Counted from the stretch's first letter, positions 25,992 to 38,204 are shown. The stretch: 64,000 nucleotides of DNA from Laribacter hongkongensis DSM 14985 (GCF_000423285.1 NZ_AUHR01000002.1:124001-188000), one strand, 5' to 3'. Translations and numbers: made by a program. The notes: a model not told the origin generated them from the sequence alone.

Positions 25992-26528
25992 ATGGAATGC
26001 ACGGCCTGCCCACAAGACCGCATGTCAGCTTTCGATACGCACCATCGTCAAAACAGCTGCTGCCTTCCAGCTGCACACCTGCTGGTCAGTCTGTTCATGC
26101 TGGTCGCCAGCCGTGCAGCCGTATCCGGGCCGGATGGCCCGGCGGCACCTGTCCTTGATGCGCCAGAGACATCCCGTGTGGAAATGACCATCGGCCAGGC
26201 CGGCTTCACGGTCACCCTTGCCGATACTCCGGCCGCCCGGGCCCTTGGGGCGCATTTGCCCTTGCTGATCGACATGGCCGAGCTGAACGGCAACGAAAAA
26301 CATGCTGCACTGCCGCAACCCCTGCCGGTCAGTGCCAGCCGGCCCGGCACGATCCGCTGTGGCGACATCATGCTGTACGGATCAAGCACCCTGGTCGTTT
26401 TCTACCGGACGTTCAGCTCACCCTATGCCTACACCCGCATCGGCCGTGTCGAAGATGCAACCAATCTGGCCCGGGCGCTGGGTGCTGGCCACGTACGTAT
26501 CCGGTTTTCCAGGCCGGCAGCCCCCTGA
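25992..26528 (+). CDS. Secreted cyclophilin-like domain protein
   Basis: 178 residues. A hydrophobic segment near residues 27-43 (AAHLLVSLFMLVASRA) looks like a signal peptide after a longish n-region. The folded part begins VEMTIGQAGFTVTLADTPAA and continues LPLLIDMAELNGNEKHAALP, GTIRCGDIMLYGSSTLVVFY and SSPYAYTRIGRVED. This is the cyclophilin-like fold (Cyclophil_like2) often found beside flavodoxins and hydrolases; peptidyl-prolyl activity is not established for the group. AGGAG lies before the ATG. It sits between the exporter and the hydrolase, probably in one operon. Confidence 0.75.
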   Translation: MECTACPQDRMSAFDTHHRQNSCCLPAAHLLVSLFMLVASRAAVSGPDGPAAPVLDAPETSRVEMTIGQAGFTVTLADTPAARALGAHLPLLIDMAELNGNEKHAALPQPLPVSASRPGTIRCGDIMLYGSSTLVVFYRTFSSPYAYTRIGRVEDATNLARALGAGHVRIRFSRPAAP

Positions 26529-26584
26529 GGCGATGCCGGTCTGCTCTTTGAAAAGCCCTTCACCATTCCCCGCAGGAGATTCTC

Positions 26585-27697
26585 ATGCATACATCCACTT
26601 TGCCGGCCCAGAACCCCGGACAGCAACCACGCCTCAAAGAACTTGTCCGGACCACGATCCTCCTCGCCCTGGGGTCCGTGCTTGGCACCGCGGCGGCACA
26701 GGCAGCCGCACCGGCTTCTGGTCTGACGACAGGTGCACTGCCCCTCACACAGGAATGGGACAAGGTCTTTCCCAAGAGCAGCAAGGTCGAGCAGCGCAAG
26801 GTTACTTTCAAGAACCGTTACGGCATCACGCTGGCCGCTGATCTCTACCTGCCTAAAGAGCGGACAGGCCAGCCTTTGCCGGCCATTGTCGTGAGCGGTC
26901 CGTTTGGTGCGGTCAAGGAGCAGTCCTCCGGGCTGTACGCCCAGACCATGGCCGAGCGCGGCTTTGTCACGCTGGCGTTCGATCCGTCCTACACCGGAGA
27001 AAGCGGTGGCGAGCCGCGCAACGTGGCTTCGCCGGACATCAATACCGAGGACTTCAGTGCAGCCGTGGATTTCATCGGCCTGCAACCTTTCGTTGACCGT
27101 GAGCGGATCGGCATCATCGGCATCTGTGGCTGGGGCGGCATGGCGCTGAATGCGGCAGCGGTGGACAAGCGCATCAAGGCGGTCGTCACCAGCACCATGT
27201 ACGACATGACCCGCGTGATGTCCAAAGGCTACAACGACAGCATGACGGCCGCGCAGCGCACGCAAACGCTGGCACAACTCGGACAGCAGCGATGGAAAGA
27301 TGCCGAAAGCGGGACACCCGCCTGGCAGCCGCCGTACAACACCCTGCGTGGCGGTGAACTGCAGTTTCTCGTGGATTACCACGATTACTACATGACACCC
27401 CGCGGCTACCATCCCCGGGCCGTCAATTCCGGCAATGCATGGACCGTGACTACGCCGTTGTCGTTCATGAACATGCCGATTCTGAGCTACATCCGGGAAA
27501 TCTCTCCGCGCCCGATCCTTTTCATCCACGGTGAAAACGCGCACTCGCGCTATTTCAGTGAAACCGCCCATGCAGCTGCCGCGCAGCCGAAAGAGCTGCT
27601 GATCGTCCAGGGCGCAAACCACACTGACCTGTACGACCGGATGGACAAGATCCCGTTTGACAAGATGGCTGCATTTTTTGAGCAACATCTGGACTGA
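26585..27697 (+). CDS. Secreted alpha/beta hydrolase, dienelactone-hydrolase/YcjY-like
   Basis: 370 residues with an N-terminal signal sequence (TTILLALGSVLGTAAAQAAA). The nucleophile elbow is GICGWGG with Cys181 in place of the usual Ser, as in dienelactone hydrolases. The catalytic His is probably His346 (GANHTDLYD), and the acidic residue is near IHGENAHSRYF. ITLAADLYLPKE and LAFDPSYTGESGGEPR are typical of YcjY-type proteins. The natural substrate is unknown. AGGAGA lies before the ATG, 56 bases after the cyclophilin-like gene. Confidence 0.85.
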   Translation: MHTSTLPAQNPGQQPRLKELVRTTILLALGSVLGTAAAQAAAPASGLTTGALPLTQEWDKVFPKSSKVEQRKVTFKNRYGITLAADLYLPKERTGQPLPAIVVSGPFGAVKEQSSGLYAQTMAERGFVTLAFDPSYTGESGGEPRNVASPDINTEDFSAAVDFIGLQPFVDRERIGIIGICGWGGMALNAAAVDKRIKAVVTSTMYDMTRVMSKGYNDSMTAAQRTQTLAQLGQQRWKDAESGTPAWQPPYNTLRGGELQFLVDYHDYYMTPRGYHPRAVNSGNAWTVTTPLSFMNMPILSYIREISPRPILFIHGENAHSRYFSETAHAAAAQPKELLIVQGANHTDLYDRMDKIPFDKMAAFFEQHLD

Positions 27698-27798
27698 TCC
27701 CGCAATAAATGAAGATCAGGTTTGCGGTGATACATTCCCTGCTGTGCGATCGCAGCAGTTAATCAGCTGGCAATCTTGGCCAGGTCAGACCAAAGCAG

Positions 27799-27871
27799 TG
27801 GTGTAACAGGTGTTACAAGAGAAGCCCTTTCCGGACAAGGACTTCAGAGACTTGTAACACCGTTACACCTT
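27799..27871. repeat. Iteron-like inverted repeats at the end of the DUF927 remnant
   Basis: GGTGTAACAGGTGTTACAAG (27799-27818) is the near-exact inverse of CTTGTAACACCGTTACACC (27851-27869), differing by one base. Bases 27855-27871 also form an exact inverse copy of 23360-23376. The stop codon of the DUF927 frame lies inside the second element. Short GTGTAAC-type repeats next to a primase-helicase gene suggest a replication or control site of an integrated plasmid or satellite phage (inference). Confidence 0.6.
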
Positions 27872-28390
27872 CTTTCTACGCATGTGTGGTTTTTGTTTCT
27901 GGCCCAGATCGCTGGATAGCCACGAATTTTTAGAAATGCATCGGAGCATGTAGCCCAGGTTCCCGTGTACTGACGTAGCTTTGCTCCCTGAACCAGCTTC
28001 CGGCATCCCGAACCTGGCATACACCCTGGCCGCATTGGCCGGGTCGTGGCCCCGTGCGATTTCATCGCGCAACACGCTGGGACTGACCAACCAGACCACA
28101 CGCCCGCCCGGCTCCCGTTTCCGGGAGCCCGCACAGTTCGGCACGTTAGGTTCCCGGTCATCCGGGGCGGTAATGTCGATAAAGCGGCTCCAGCCATGCA
28201 GGGCAAACCAGCCTTCGGCCTGCTCGATGATCTGTACATCCTCGCGGTTGCCCGGTCCGTAGCGGTCAATCCATTCCGCCATGCAGCCGGTGACCGCGGC
28301 TTTCCCTTAGCCGGCTTCCCAACCGGTCAGCCCGGCTTCGGTGGCCAGCTTCAGTGCCTCACCGATCAGGACAAAGCGGGATTGGTAATG
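27863..28390 (-). pseudogene. C-terminal remnant of a DUF927 primase-helicase-like gene
   Basis: Minus-strand reading gives RFVLIGEALKLATEAGLTGW then EAG-stop (TAA at 28309-28307), and in the same frame GWFALHGWSRFIDITAPDD, VVWLVSPSVLRDEIARGHDP and NAARVYARFGMP. This is the order at the end of DUF927 proteins, found in phage, satellite and plasmid replication modules. The in-frame stop and the missing N-terminal portion (nothing recognisable above about 28390) mark it as dead. An ATG at 28282 could still start a 139-residue fragment. Confidence 0.65.
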
Positions 28391-28478
28391 ATTTGGGCTG
28401 GTTGTTGAGCATCCCATTCCGTATCGGGATGTATCAGTCATGCGGAGGCGCAATCTGCCGGCATTGCGGTGCCTGGTG

Positions 28479-30152
28479 CTAGACGTCCAGACTGGCCGGC
28501 TGCGTCAGCAGCGGGCGGTGGTGCCACTGGGCGTCGGTCAGCTCAAAGCGTGACACCAGCCGGCGCAGCTCCCGTGACGTGTGCTCCAGCAGTTCCGATG
28601 CCCGCCAGGCATTCTGCACGGCCGTCCGGCTGGTGGCGATCTGGCCGGCGATGTCGCGTACCTGGGCTTCGGCTTCGGCGGCATGCTGCTGTGCCTGCTC
28701 AAGGGTCGGGTGCAGGTTGTCTGCTGCCAGGGGGGCAGTATTGCGCGCATGCAGCAGTCCGCTGGACATGACGGAGATTTCGTCGGCAATCTGGAGCAGG
28801 ACAGTACCGGTCCGGCCGACGTGGTCATGTTGTTGCTCGGCATGTTCGACCACTTGCCAGAGCAGGTCCTTGAGGCGCAGGCACTGGGTATCCATGTGGC
28901 GGGAAAGCTGGCTGATTTCATCCAGCATGACCCGCAGGTGCAGCTGCATGGTGGTGCTGGCACGGTTCAGGCGACCGGTTTCGCCAGCGCCCTCAAGGCA
29001 GATGTCACCCGCCAGATGACCCTGGGCAATGCGGTCAAGGCGGCCGATGGCATCGTTGAGCGGGTCGATGATGTGGGTCAGGTACAGGCGGCCGACGCGT
29101 ACCACGGCCAGGATGCACATGCCAATACCGAGGATGGCCAGAAGCTGGATCAGGTGGTTGCGCTGGCTGGCCGTACGGTTTTCCTCGAGTGCGGAGGCAC
29201 CCAGCCGGTTTTCCAGGACTTCCAGTTCGCGTTCGGCCTGTTCGGCCAGCGGGAGCAGCTTGTTGCTGAGCAGGAACTGCAACTGGCTGGCTGACTGGTT
29301 GGCCAGTGCTTCGCTGACCGGCAGCAACCCTTCTCGTTGCAGGCTGGTGAGGGTTTTTTGCAGGTCCTGCAGGCGTTCACGGGTGGTTGTGTCCTGTAGC
29401 CGGTCGGACAGCAGTTGCAGGTCGGCCTGCATGGACTGGCCGCTCTGGGCAAATGCCGTCTGGCGCCGCTCGGCCTGCGAGAGCGGTTCTTCGTAGGACA
29501 GGTCATGGCGCAAGCCTTGCAGGTTGCGCTGGATGTCGGCCAGCGTCCGGCCAAGCCGCGCACTGACCTGTAGCGGTTCGACATACTGGCGGGTCAGGAT
29601 GTCTCCGGTCCGGTTGGCCAGCAGCAGGCCGCCAATGCCCAGGATACCGCCCGCCAGCATGGCTGCCGTGACGAATCGCGTACCCAGTTCGATGCCGCGG
29701 CGGATGCCGATGCGGTGGGCCATGCGCTGTTGCCAGCCGGTGGCCGGGGTGTCTTCTCCGTTCATGAGGCGCCGGGCAGCGGCAATCGCGTCCGGACTGG
29801 CTGCCTGCCGTACCGACATGTAGCCGATGGTGCAGTCGTGCTGGCGCACCGGCACCACGCAGGTGTCGACCCAGTAGAACGCTCCGTCCTTGCTGCGGTT
29901 TTTCAGCGTACCGCGCCAGGGCTCGCCCTTGTGCAGGGTGTACCACATGTCGGAAAACAGCATGGGGGGCGTGTCAGGGTGCCGCACGATGTTGTGCGGC
30001 TGGTTCAGGAGTTCTTCGCGGGTAAAGCCGCTGACCGATACGAAGGCATCATTGGCATAGATGATGACCCCCTTGAGGTTGGTGCGCGAAACCAGCACGA
30101 GGCCGGGCGGGACGACGGTTTCACGGTCAAGTACGGGCAGGTTGTGCTTCAT
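28479..30152 (-). CDS. PAS-HAMP chemoreceptor-like protein without a canonical signalling tip
   Basis: 557 residues from the ATG at 30152. The N-terminal PAS domain is Aer-like (ANDAFVSVSGFTREELL, HNIVRHPDTPPMLFSDMW, GAFYWVDTCVVPV); in Aer this PAS binds FAD and senses redox or oxygen. Then come a membrane helix near residue 165 (MLAGGILGIGGLLLAN), a long helical region (SYEEPLSQAERRQTAFAQSG), a second membrane helix (LIQLLAILGIGMCILAVVRV) and a HAMP-like segment. The C-terminal 180 residues are helical, but the tip motif of chemoreceptors ([14 protein letters not shown]) is absent. It therefore may not drive CheA. The upstream open frame adds 35 unlikely residues. Confidence 0.8.
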   Translation of the reverse strand: MKHNLPVLDRETVVPPGLVLVSRTNLKGVIIYANDAFVSVSGFTREELLNQPHNIVRHPDTPPMLFSDMWYTLHKGEPWRGTLKNRSKDGAFYWVDTCVVPVRQHDCTIGYMSVRQAASPDAIAAARRLMNGEDTPATGWQQRMAHRIGIRRGIELGTRFVTAAMLAGGILGIGGLLLANRTGDILTRQYVEPLQVSARLGRTLADIQRNLQGLRHDLSYEEPLSQAERRQTAFAQSGQSMQADLQLLSDRLQDTTTRERLQDLQKTLTSLQREGLLPVSEALANQSASQLQFLLSNKLLPLAEQAERELEVLENRLGASALEENRTASQRNHLIQLLAILGIGMCILAVVRVGRLYLTHIIDPLNDAIGRLDRIAQGHLAGDICLEGAGETGRLNRASTTMQLHLRVMLDEISQLSRHMDTQCLRLKDLLWQVVEHAEQQHDHVGRTGTVLLQIADEISVMSSGLLHARNTAPLAADNLHPTLEQAQQHAAEAEAQVRDIAGQIATSRTAVQNAWRASELLEHTSRELRRLVSRFELTDAQWHHRPLLTQPASLDV

Positions 30153-30382
30153 GCCGTGGGTGCTCCTCCGGCCGGACACCGCGTCTGTCGCCTTGCCCGG
30201 ATGCAGCCGGATGCACACAAGAAACGGACGGGACGGACATTCGCCGGAGCAATGCAAAGCATGGTCAGTACCTGAAAATGGTCAGGCCGTCATTTCGCCA
30301 TAAAAAAACATCGTCATAAAGCGATTGCCAATTGATTTTTTACGGTTTGCCGGTTTTTGTGATAGGTGCCGGCAGAAACAGG

Positions 30383-31327
30383 TCAGGTACTGTGCAGGTG
30401 CGGCAAACAACGGGCGGCAAATCGTGCCGCCTGACGGCTGGAGGCCAGCCAGAGTCCGCCCAGGATCAGGACCATGCCGGCCATGTGGTAGGGCAGAAAG
30501 GCTTCGCCAAGAAAAACGGCTGATTCCAGTGCTGCCAGCCCCGGCATCAGGTTCATGAAGGCACCCGCCCTGGCACCCCCCAGCTCGCTGACCGCCCGGT
30601 TGTAGAACGCATAGGCCAGCAGCGACAGGCAGATGCCGACATACATCACCGCCGTCCAGCCACCCGGCCCCAGGGTAGGCAGGCCTTCCAGCCACAGGCT
30701 GCCGATCGCGACCGGCAGCAGCATCACCACCGAAATCGCCATCAGCGCCACCATCAGCACCATGGGATGCAGCCGTCCGCGCAGACGGCGCAGCAGCAGG
30801 GTATAGGCCGCCCAGGCCATGCCGCTGATGATGACGAAAATGTCACCACGGTTGAAATCCAGCGCCAGCAGGCTGGCCAGCTGCCCTTGCGTCACGATGA
30901 CCAGCGAACCGGCGATCGACAGCGCCAGGCCCGCCAGCTGCACCGGCATCAGCCGCGTGCCGCTCAGGCAGACGGCCAGCATGATCCACGCCGGTGTCAG
31001 GCTGAGGAGTGCGGCGGCATTGGTGGCGGTGGTATCGGAAAGGCCGACATACAGGAACACGGTGTTGGCCACGAATCCGCTGAAAGCCAGCCACAGCAAC
31101 GGGCGACGGTTGGCATACAGGCGCGGCCAGGCAGCCCGCACGGCCGGCCACAACAGCGGCAGCGCCACCGCCAGGGCAATCACCCAGCGCAGCCATGACA
31201 GCAGCCACGGCGAAATGGCGTCACCCATGGCCCGCACGATCACCACATTGCTGGACCAGAAGCCGATGGAGGCAACCAGCATCAGGACGGCACGGGTGGC
31301 CGGGCGCAAGGAAGGAAGGGCGGGCAT
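30383..31327 (-). CDS. EamA/DMT-family exporter
   Basis: 314 residues with ten predicted membrane helices in two EamA repeats (ASIGFWSSNVVIVRAMGD; GDIFVIISGMAWAAYTLLLR). LSLTPAWIMLAVCLSGTRLM and LMPGLAALESAVFLGEAF are the conserved repeat ends. Members export amino acids, nucleosides or other metabolites; the substrate here is unknown. It lies downstream of ltaE on the same strand but is separated by a strong hairpin, so it is probably transcribed separately. Confidence 0.88.
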   Translation of the reverse strand: MPALPSLRPATRAVLMLVASIGFWSSNVVIVRAMGDAISPWLLSWLRWVIALAVALPLLWPAVRAAWPRLYANRRPLLWLAFSGFVANTVFLYVGLSDTTATNAAALLSLTPAWIMLAVCLSGTRLMPVQLAGLALSIAGSLVIVTQGQLASLLALDFNRGDIFVIISGMAWAAYTLLLRRLRGRLHPMVLMVALMAISVVMLLPVAIGSLWLEGLPTLGPGGWTAVMYVGICLSLLAYAFYNRAVSELGGARAGAFMNLMPGLAALESAVFLGEAFLPYHMAGMVLILGGLWLASSRQAARFAARCLPHLHST

Positions 31328-31391
31328 GATGAGGCTGGCAGCAGGAGGAAGATGGCGGACGCGATTGTAGCGCGCTCGCTATTTTTCAGAG

Positions 31392-31429
31392 ATAACAGAC
31401 TGTATTTTTGCAAAAAAACAGTCTGTTAT
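31392..31429 (-). terminator. Long hairpin between ltaE and the DMT exporter
   Basis: ATAACAGACTG (31392-31402) pairs with CAGTCTGTTAT (31419-31429), and the A/T-rich loop can continue the stem. AT-rich sequence flanks it. It follows the ltaE stop on the minus strand and likely ends that transcript, though an operator for the downstream gene is also possible. Confidence 0.6.
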
Positions 31430-31462
31430 GCTGTATTTTGTTTTTATTTAAGATTTTTAATC

Positions 31463-32506
31463 TTAGATTTTTTGATTTTTCAATACAAAATCTTTTATCG
31501 CTGAAACGACCTGTTCGCAGGCGGCCCGGTCGACCTGCCAGTGCGTCACCAGCCGCATCCAGCCTTCTTCCGGCGGATTGGCCTTGATGCCGGCCTGTCG
31601 GAGCGCCTCCATCAGGGCTGCCGTATCCACCGGCCCGGTGAAGCGGAACCACACCATGTTGATCTGCACGCTGTCCCGGTCCAGCTCGATGCCCGGCAGG
31701 GCTTGCAACTGGCCGGCCAGCCATTGCGCATTGGCGTGGTCTTCGGCCAGACGCTCGCGCATGACCGTCAGGGCCAGGAGGCCCGGTGCCGCCAGTACGC
31801 CGGCCTGGCGCATGCCGCCGCCCATCAGCTTGCGCAGCCGCCGGGCCCTGGCGACAAAAGCGGCCGGTCCGGCCAGGATCGATCCGACCGGAGCGGCCAG
31901 CCCCTTGGACAGGCAGCACATCACGGTATCGACGTGACGGGTGATCTCGCGCACGTCGCAACCCAGTGTCGTGGCAGCATTGAAAATGCGGGCGCCGTCC
32001 AGATGTACCGGCACCTGCCAGCGGCGGGCAACGGCGGCGGTGTCGGCCATGATGTCGAGCGGGATGACACGGCCGTTGGAATGGGCGTTTTCCAGGCAGA
32101 TCAGCCCGGTGCGCGGCCAGTGGATGTCTTCGCCCTTGCGGATGCGGGCCTCGATCTCGCCGGGCGGCAACACGCCGCGGTCACTGGCGATGGTGCGCAG
32201 CTGCACGCTGGCCAGCACGGCAGCGCCGCCGGTTTCGTGCCAGACGATATGGCAGTCGTCGCCCAGGATGACTTCATCGCCGCGCTGGCAATGCGTCATC
32301 AGCGCCAGCTGGTTGCCGAAGTTGCCGGTCGGCACGAACAGGGCGGCTTCCTTGCCGAGGATGCCGGCGGCCAGGGTTTCCAGCTCCTGCACGGTCGGAT
32401 CGTCACCGTAGACGTCATCGCCGACCTCGGCATGGAACATCGCCTCGCGCATGGCAGGGGTCGGTTGGGTAACGGTATCGCTGCGGACGTCGATCCAGCG
32501 GGTCAT
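31463..32506 (-). CDS. ltaE: Low-specificity L-threonine aldolase
   Basis: 347 residues, PLP-dependent. It cleaves L-threonine or L-allo-threonine to glycine and acetaldehyde. VRSDTVTQPTPAMREAM is the N-terminal signature; ENAHSNGRVIPLD and VHLDGARIFNAA hold PLP contacts, and CLSKGLAAPVGS carries the Schiff-base Lys. A GGAG site lies before the ATG. The last bases and the following region are AT-rich compared with the rest of the gene. Confidence 0.93.
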   Translation of the reverse strand: MTRWIDVRSDTVTQPTPAMREAMFHAEVGDDVYGDDPTVQELETLAAGILGKEAALFVPTGNFGNQLALMTHCQRGDEVILGDDCHIVWHETGGAAVLASVQLRTIASDRGVLPPGEIEARIRKGEDIHWPRTGLICLENAHSNGRVIPLDIMADTAAVARRWQVPVHLDGARIFNAATTLGCDVREITRHVDTVMCCLSKGLAAPVGSILAGPAAFVARARRLRKLMGGGMRQAGVLAAPGLLALTVMRERLAEDHANAQWLAGQLQALPGIELDRDSVQINMVWFRFTGPVDTAALMEALRQAGIKANPPEEGWMRLVTHWQVDRAACEQVVSAIKDFVLKNQKI

Positions 32507-32578
32507 GACAGGGCTCCAGTACAGGCAAAAAACGTCTGCCAGTATGCCAGAGCCCCGTGGTTGCGGACGCCTTCTGCC

Positions 32579-35269
<2,691 letters not shown>

Positions 35270-35370
35270 GATCGGACTCCGGCAATGACACAGGATTCGA
35301 CAGGCTTACCCTAGGCAACATGGGGCAGATTGGCAGGCGGCGCAAGGACGTATTGCTGCTTGACCGATAT

Positions 35371-35388
35371 ACCAAGCAGTTGCTTGGT
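35371..35388. promoter_or_regulatory. Inverted repeat between acnA and acnB
   Basis: ACCAAGCA-GT-TGCTTGGT: two 8-bp arms around a 2-bp centre, in the 246-bp gap between the divergent aconitase genes. It follows TTGACC (about 35360), a candidate -35 element, so it is well placed as an operator for a dimeric regulator. Confidence 0.5.
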
Positions 35389-35515
35389 TCGCTTCACAGG
35401 GGCAAGTGCTGACGATAGAATGCGTTTGTCTTGCGGTGCCGCAAGCAGTACGCGGCGCGTGTGCCGTCCGGGGGTTTGCCCCGCGCCCATTAGAAAGAGA
35501 AGAGAGGATAGAGTC

Positions 35516-38092
35516 GTGCTTGAAGCATATCGTCAGCATGTCGCAGAACGTGCAGCCCTGGGGATTCCGCCGCTGCCGCTCAACAAGAACCAGGTCGCCG
35601 ACCTGGTCGAGCTGTTGAAAAACCCGCCGGCCGGGGAAGAAGCTTTCCTCGTCGACCTCATTACCCACCGCGTGCCACCGGGCGTGGATGATGCAGCCAA
35701 GGTCAAGGCCTCGTTCCTTGCCGCCGTGGCCGAAGGCACGGTCAAAAGCCCGCTGGTCTCGCGCGCCAAGGCGACCGAGCTTCTGGGCACCATGCTGGGC
35801 GGCTACAACATCCAGCCGCTGATCGACCTGCTGGACGACGCCGAAGTGGCCCAGGTGGCTGCCAACGGCCTCAAGAAAACCCTCCTGATGTTCAATGCCT
35901 TCCACGACGTGAAGGTCAAGATGGACCAGGGCAATGCCTTCGCCCGTGAAGTGGTGCAATCGTGGGCCGATGCCGAATGGTTCACCTCGCGTCCCGAAGT
36001 GCAGGAAAAGATCACCGTCACCGTTTTCAAGGTGCCGGGCGAAACCAATACTGACGACCTGTCGCCGGCACCGGATGCCACCACCCGCCCGGACATCCCG
36101 ATGCACTATCTGGCGATGCTGAAGAACACTCGTCCGGATGCGGCCTTCAAGCCGGAACAGGACGGCGTGCGCGGCCCGATCCAGTTCATCGAAGACCTGA
36201 AGAAAAAAGGCCATCTGGTTGCCTACGTCGGCGACGTGGTCGGCACCGGCTCCAGCCGCAAGTCCGCCACCAACTCGGTGGTGTGGGCGACCGGCCAGGA
36301 CATTCCGTTCGTGCCGAACAAGCGCTTTGGCGGCGTGACGCTGGGCGGCAAGATCGCACCGATCTTCTTCAATACCCAGGAAGACTCCGGCTCGCTGCCG
36401 ATCGAAGTCGACGTGTCCCGGATGGAGATGGGCGACGTGATCGACATCTATCCGTACGCCGGCAAGATCGAAAAGAACGGTGAAAAGATCGCCGGCTTTG
36501 CCCTCAAGAGCGATGTGCTGCTGGACGAAGTGCGTGCCGGTGGCCGTATCAACCTGATCATCGGCCGCGGCCTGACCGCCAAGGCCCGCGAAGCACTGGG
36601 CCTGCCGGCCTCCACCACTTTCCGCCTGCCCAAGGCCCCGGTCGACAGCGGCAAGGGCTTCTCGCTGGCCCAGAAGATGGTCGGCCGTGCCTGCGGCCTG
36701 CCGGAAGGCCAGGGCGTGCGTCCGGGCACCTATTGCGAACCGAAGATGACCACCGTCGGCTCGCAGGACACCACCGGCCCGATGACCCGCGACGAGCTGA
36801 AGGATCTGGCCTGTCTGGGCTTCTCGGCCGACCTCGTCATGCAGTCGTTCTGCCACACTGCCGCTTATCCGAAGCCGGTCGACGTGCGCATGCACAAGGA
36901 ACTGCCGGCCTTCATCAGCACCCGTGGCGGCGTTGCCCTGCGTCCGGGCGACGGCGTGATCCACAGCTGGCTCAACCGCCTGCTGCTGCCGGATACCGTC
37001 GGCACCGGCGGCGACAGCCACACCCGTTTCCCGATCGGCATTTCCTTCCCGGCGGGCTCCGGTCTGGTGGCCTTTGCCGCTGCAACCGGCGCCATGCCGC
37101 TCGACATGCCGGAATCGGTACTGGTGCGCTTCAAGGGCCAGATGCAGCCGGGCGTCACCCTGCGTGACCTGGTCGGCGCGATCCCGCTGTACGCGATCAA
37201 GCAGGGCCTGCTGACCGTGGCCAAGGCCGGCAAGAAGAACATCTTCTCCGGTCGCATCCTCGAAATCGAAGGCTTGCCGGACCTGAAGGTCGAGCAGGCA
37301 TTCGAGCTTTCCGATGCCGCTGCCGAGCGTTCGGCTGCCGCCTGCGCCATTGCGCTGGACAAGGCTCCGATCGTCGAGTACCTGAAGTCGAACATCACCC
37401 TGATGAAGTGGATGATTTCCGAAGGCTATCAGGATGCCAGGACGCTGGAACGCCGCATTGCTGCCATGGAAGAGTGGATCGCCAAGGGCGAGCTCCTGAA
37501 GCGCGACGACGATGCCGAGTACGCTGCCGTGATCGAAATCGATCTGGCCGACATCAAGGAGCCGATCGTGGCCTGCCCGAACGACCCGGACGACGTGAAG
37601 TTCATGTCCGAAGTGGCCGGCACCAAAATCGACGAAGTGTTCATTGGCTCGTGCATGACCAACATCGGTCACTTCCGTGCCGCTTCCAAGCTCCTGGAAG
37701 GCAAGCAGGACATTCCGGTGCGCCTGTGGATGGCTCCGCCGACCAAGATGGACGCCAAGCAGCTGACCGAAGAAGGCCACTATGGCGTGCTCGGCCGTGC
37801 CGGTGCCCGCATGGAAATGCCGGGCTGCTCGCTGTGCATGGGCAACCAGGCACAGGTGCGTGAAGGTGCGACCGTGATGTCGACTTCGACCCGCAACTTC
37901 CCGAACCGTCTGGGCAAGAACACCAACGTGTTCCTCGGCTCGGCCGAACTGGCCGCCATCTGCTCGAAGCTCGGCAAGATCCCGACGGTCGAGGAGTATC
38001 AGGCCAACATCGGCATCATCAACGAGAAGGGTGCCGAAGTTTACAAGTACCTGAACTTTGACCAGATCAAGGACTACAGCGAAGTCGCCTGA
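35516..38092 (+). CDS. acnB: Bifunctional aconitate hydratase B / 2-methylisocitrate dehydratase
   Basis: 858 residues. It is the main TCA aconitase. The GTG at 35516 gives [15 protein letters not shown], matching the AcnB N-terminus, and follows AGAGAGG; the open upstream frame is not homologous. HEAT-like and swivelling domains come first ([17 protein letters not shown]), then the cluster domains ([20 protein letters not shown]), with the cluster cysteines in [12 protein letters not shown] and [11 protein letters not shown]. AcnB can also dehydrate 2-methyl-cis-aconitate in the methylcitrate cycle (family knowledge). A strong terminator follows. Confidence 0.96.
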   Translation: MLEAYRQHVAERAALGIPPLPLNKNQVADLVELLKNPPAGEEAFLVDLITHRVPPGVDDAAKVKASFLAAVAEGTVKSPLVSRAKATELLGTMLGGYNIQPLIDLLDDAEVAQVAANGLKKTLLMFNAFHDVKVKMDQGNAFAREVVQSWADAEWFTSRPEVQEKITVTVFKVPGETNTDDLSPAPDATTRPDIPMHYLAMLKNTRPDAAFKPEQDGVRGPIQFIEDLKKKGHLVAYVGDVVGTGSSRKSATNSVVWATGQDIPFVPNKRFGGVTLGGKIAPIFFNTQEDSGSLPIEVDVSRMEMGDVIDIYPYAGKIEKNGEKIAGFALKSDVLLDEVRAGGRINLIIGRGLTAKAREALGLPASTTFRLPKAPVDSGKGFSLAQKMVGRACGLPEGQGVRPGTYCEPKMTTVGSQDTTGPMTRDELKDLACLGFSADLVMQSFCHTAAYPKPVDVRMHKELPAFISTRGGVALRPGDGVIHSWLNRLLLPDTVGTGGDSHTRFPIGISFPAGSGLVAFAAATGAMPLDMPESVLVRFKGQMQPGVTLRDLVGAIPLYAIKQGLLTVAKAGKKNIFSGRILEIEGLPDLKVEQAFELSDAAAERSAAACAIALDKAPIVEYLKSNITLMKWMISEGYQDARTLERRIAAMEEWIAKGELLKRDDDAEYAAVIEIDLADIKEPIVACPNDPDDVKFMSEVAGTKIDEVFIGSCMTNIGHFRAASKLLEGKQDIPVRLWMAPPTKMDAKQLTEEGHYGVLGRAGARMEMPGCSLCMGNQAQVREGATVMSTSTRNFPNRLGKNTNVFLGSAELAAICSKLGKIPTVEEYQANIGIINEKGAEVYKYLNFDQIKDYSEVA

Positions 38093-38204
38093 ATCCTGAC
38101 TGGCAGGAACGGTCGCCCGGGCGCGAGCCCTTGCGGGGTAGCCGGCCAGGCCGTGCTGCTCCGGCAGGCGCCGCGGTGGTTTGACTGCACCGGGTGAAAC
38201 AGCA

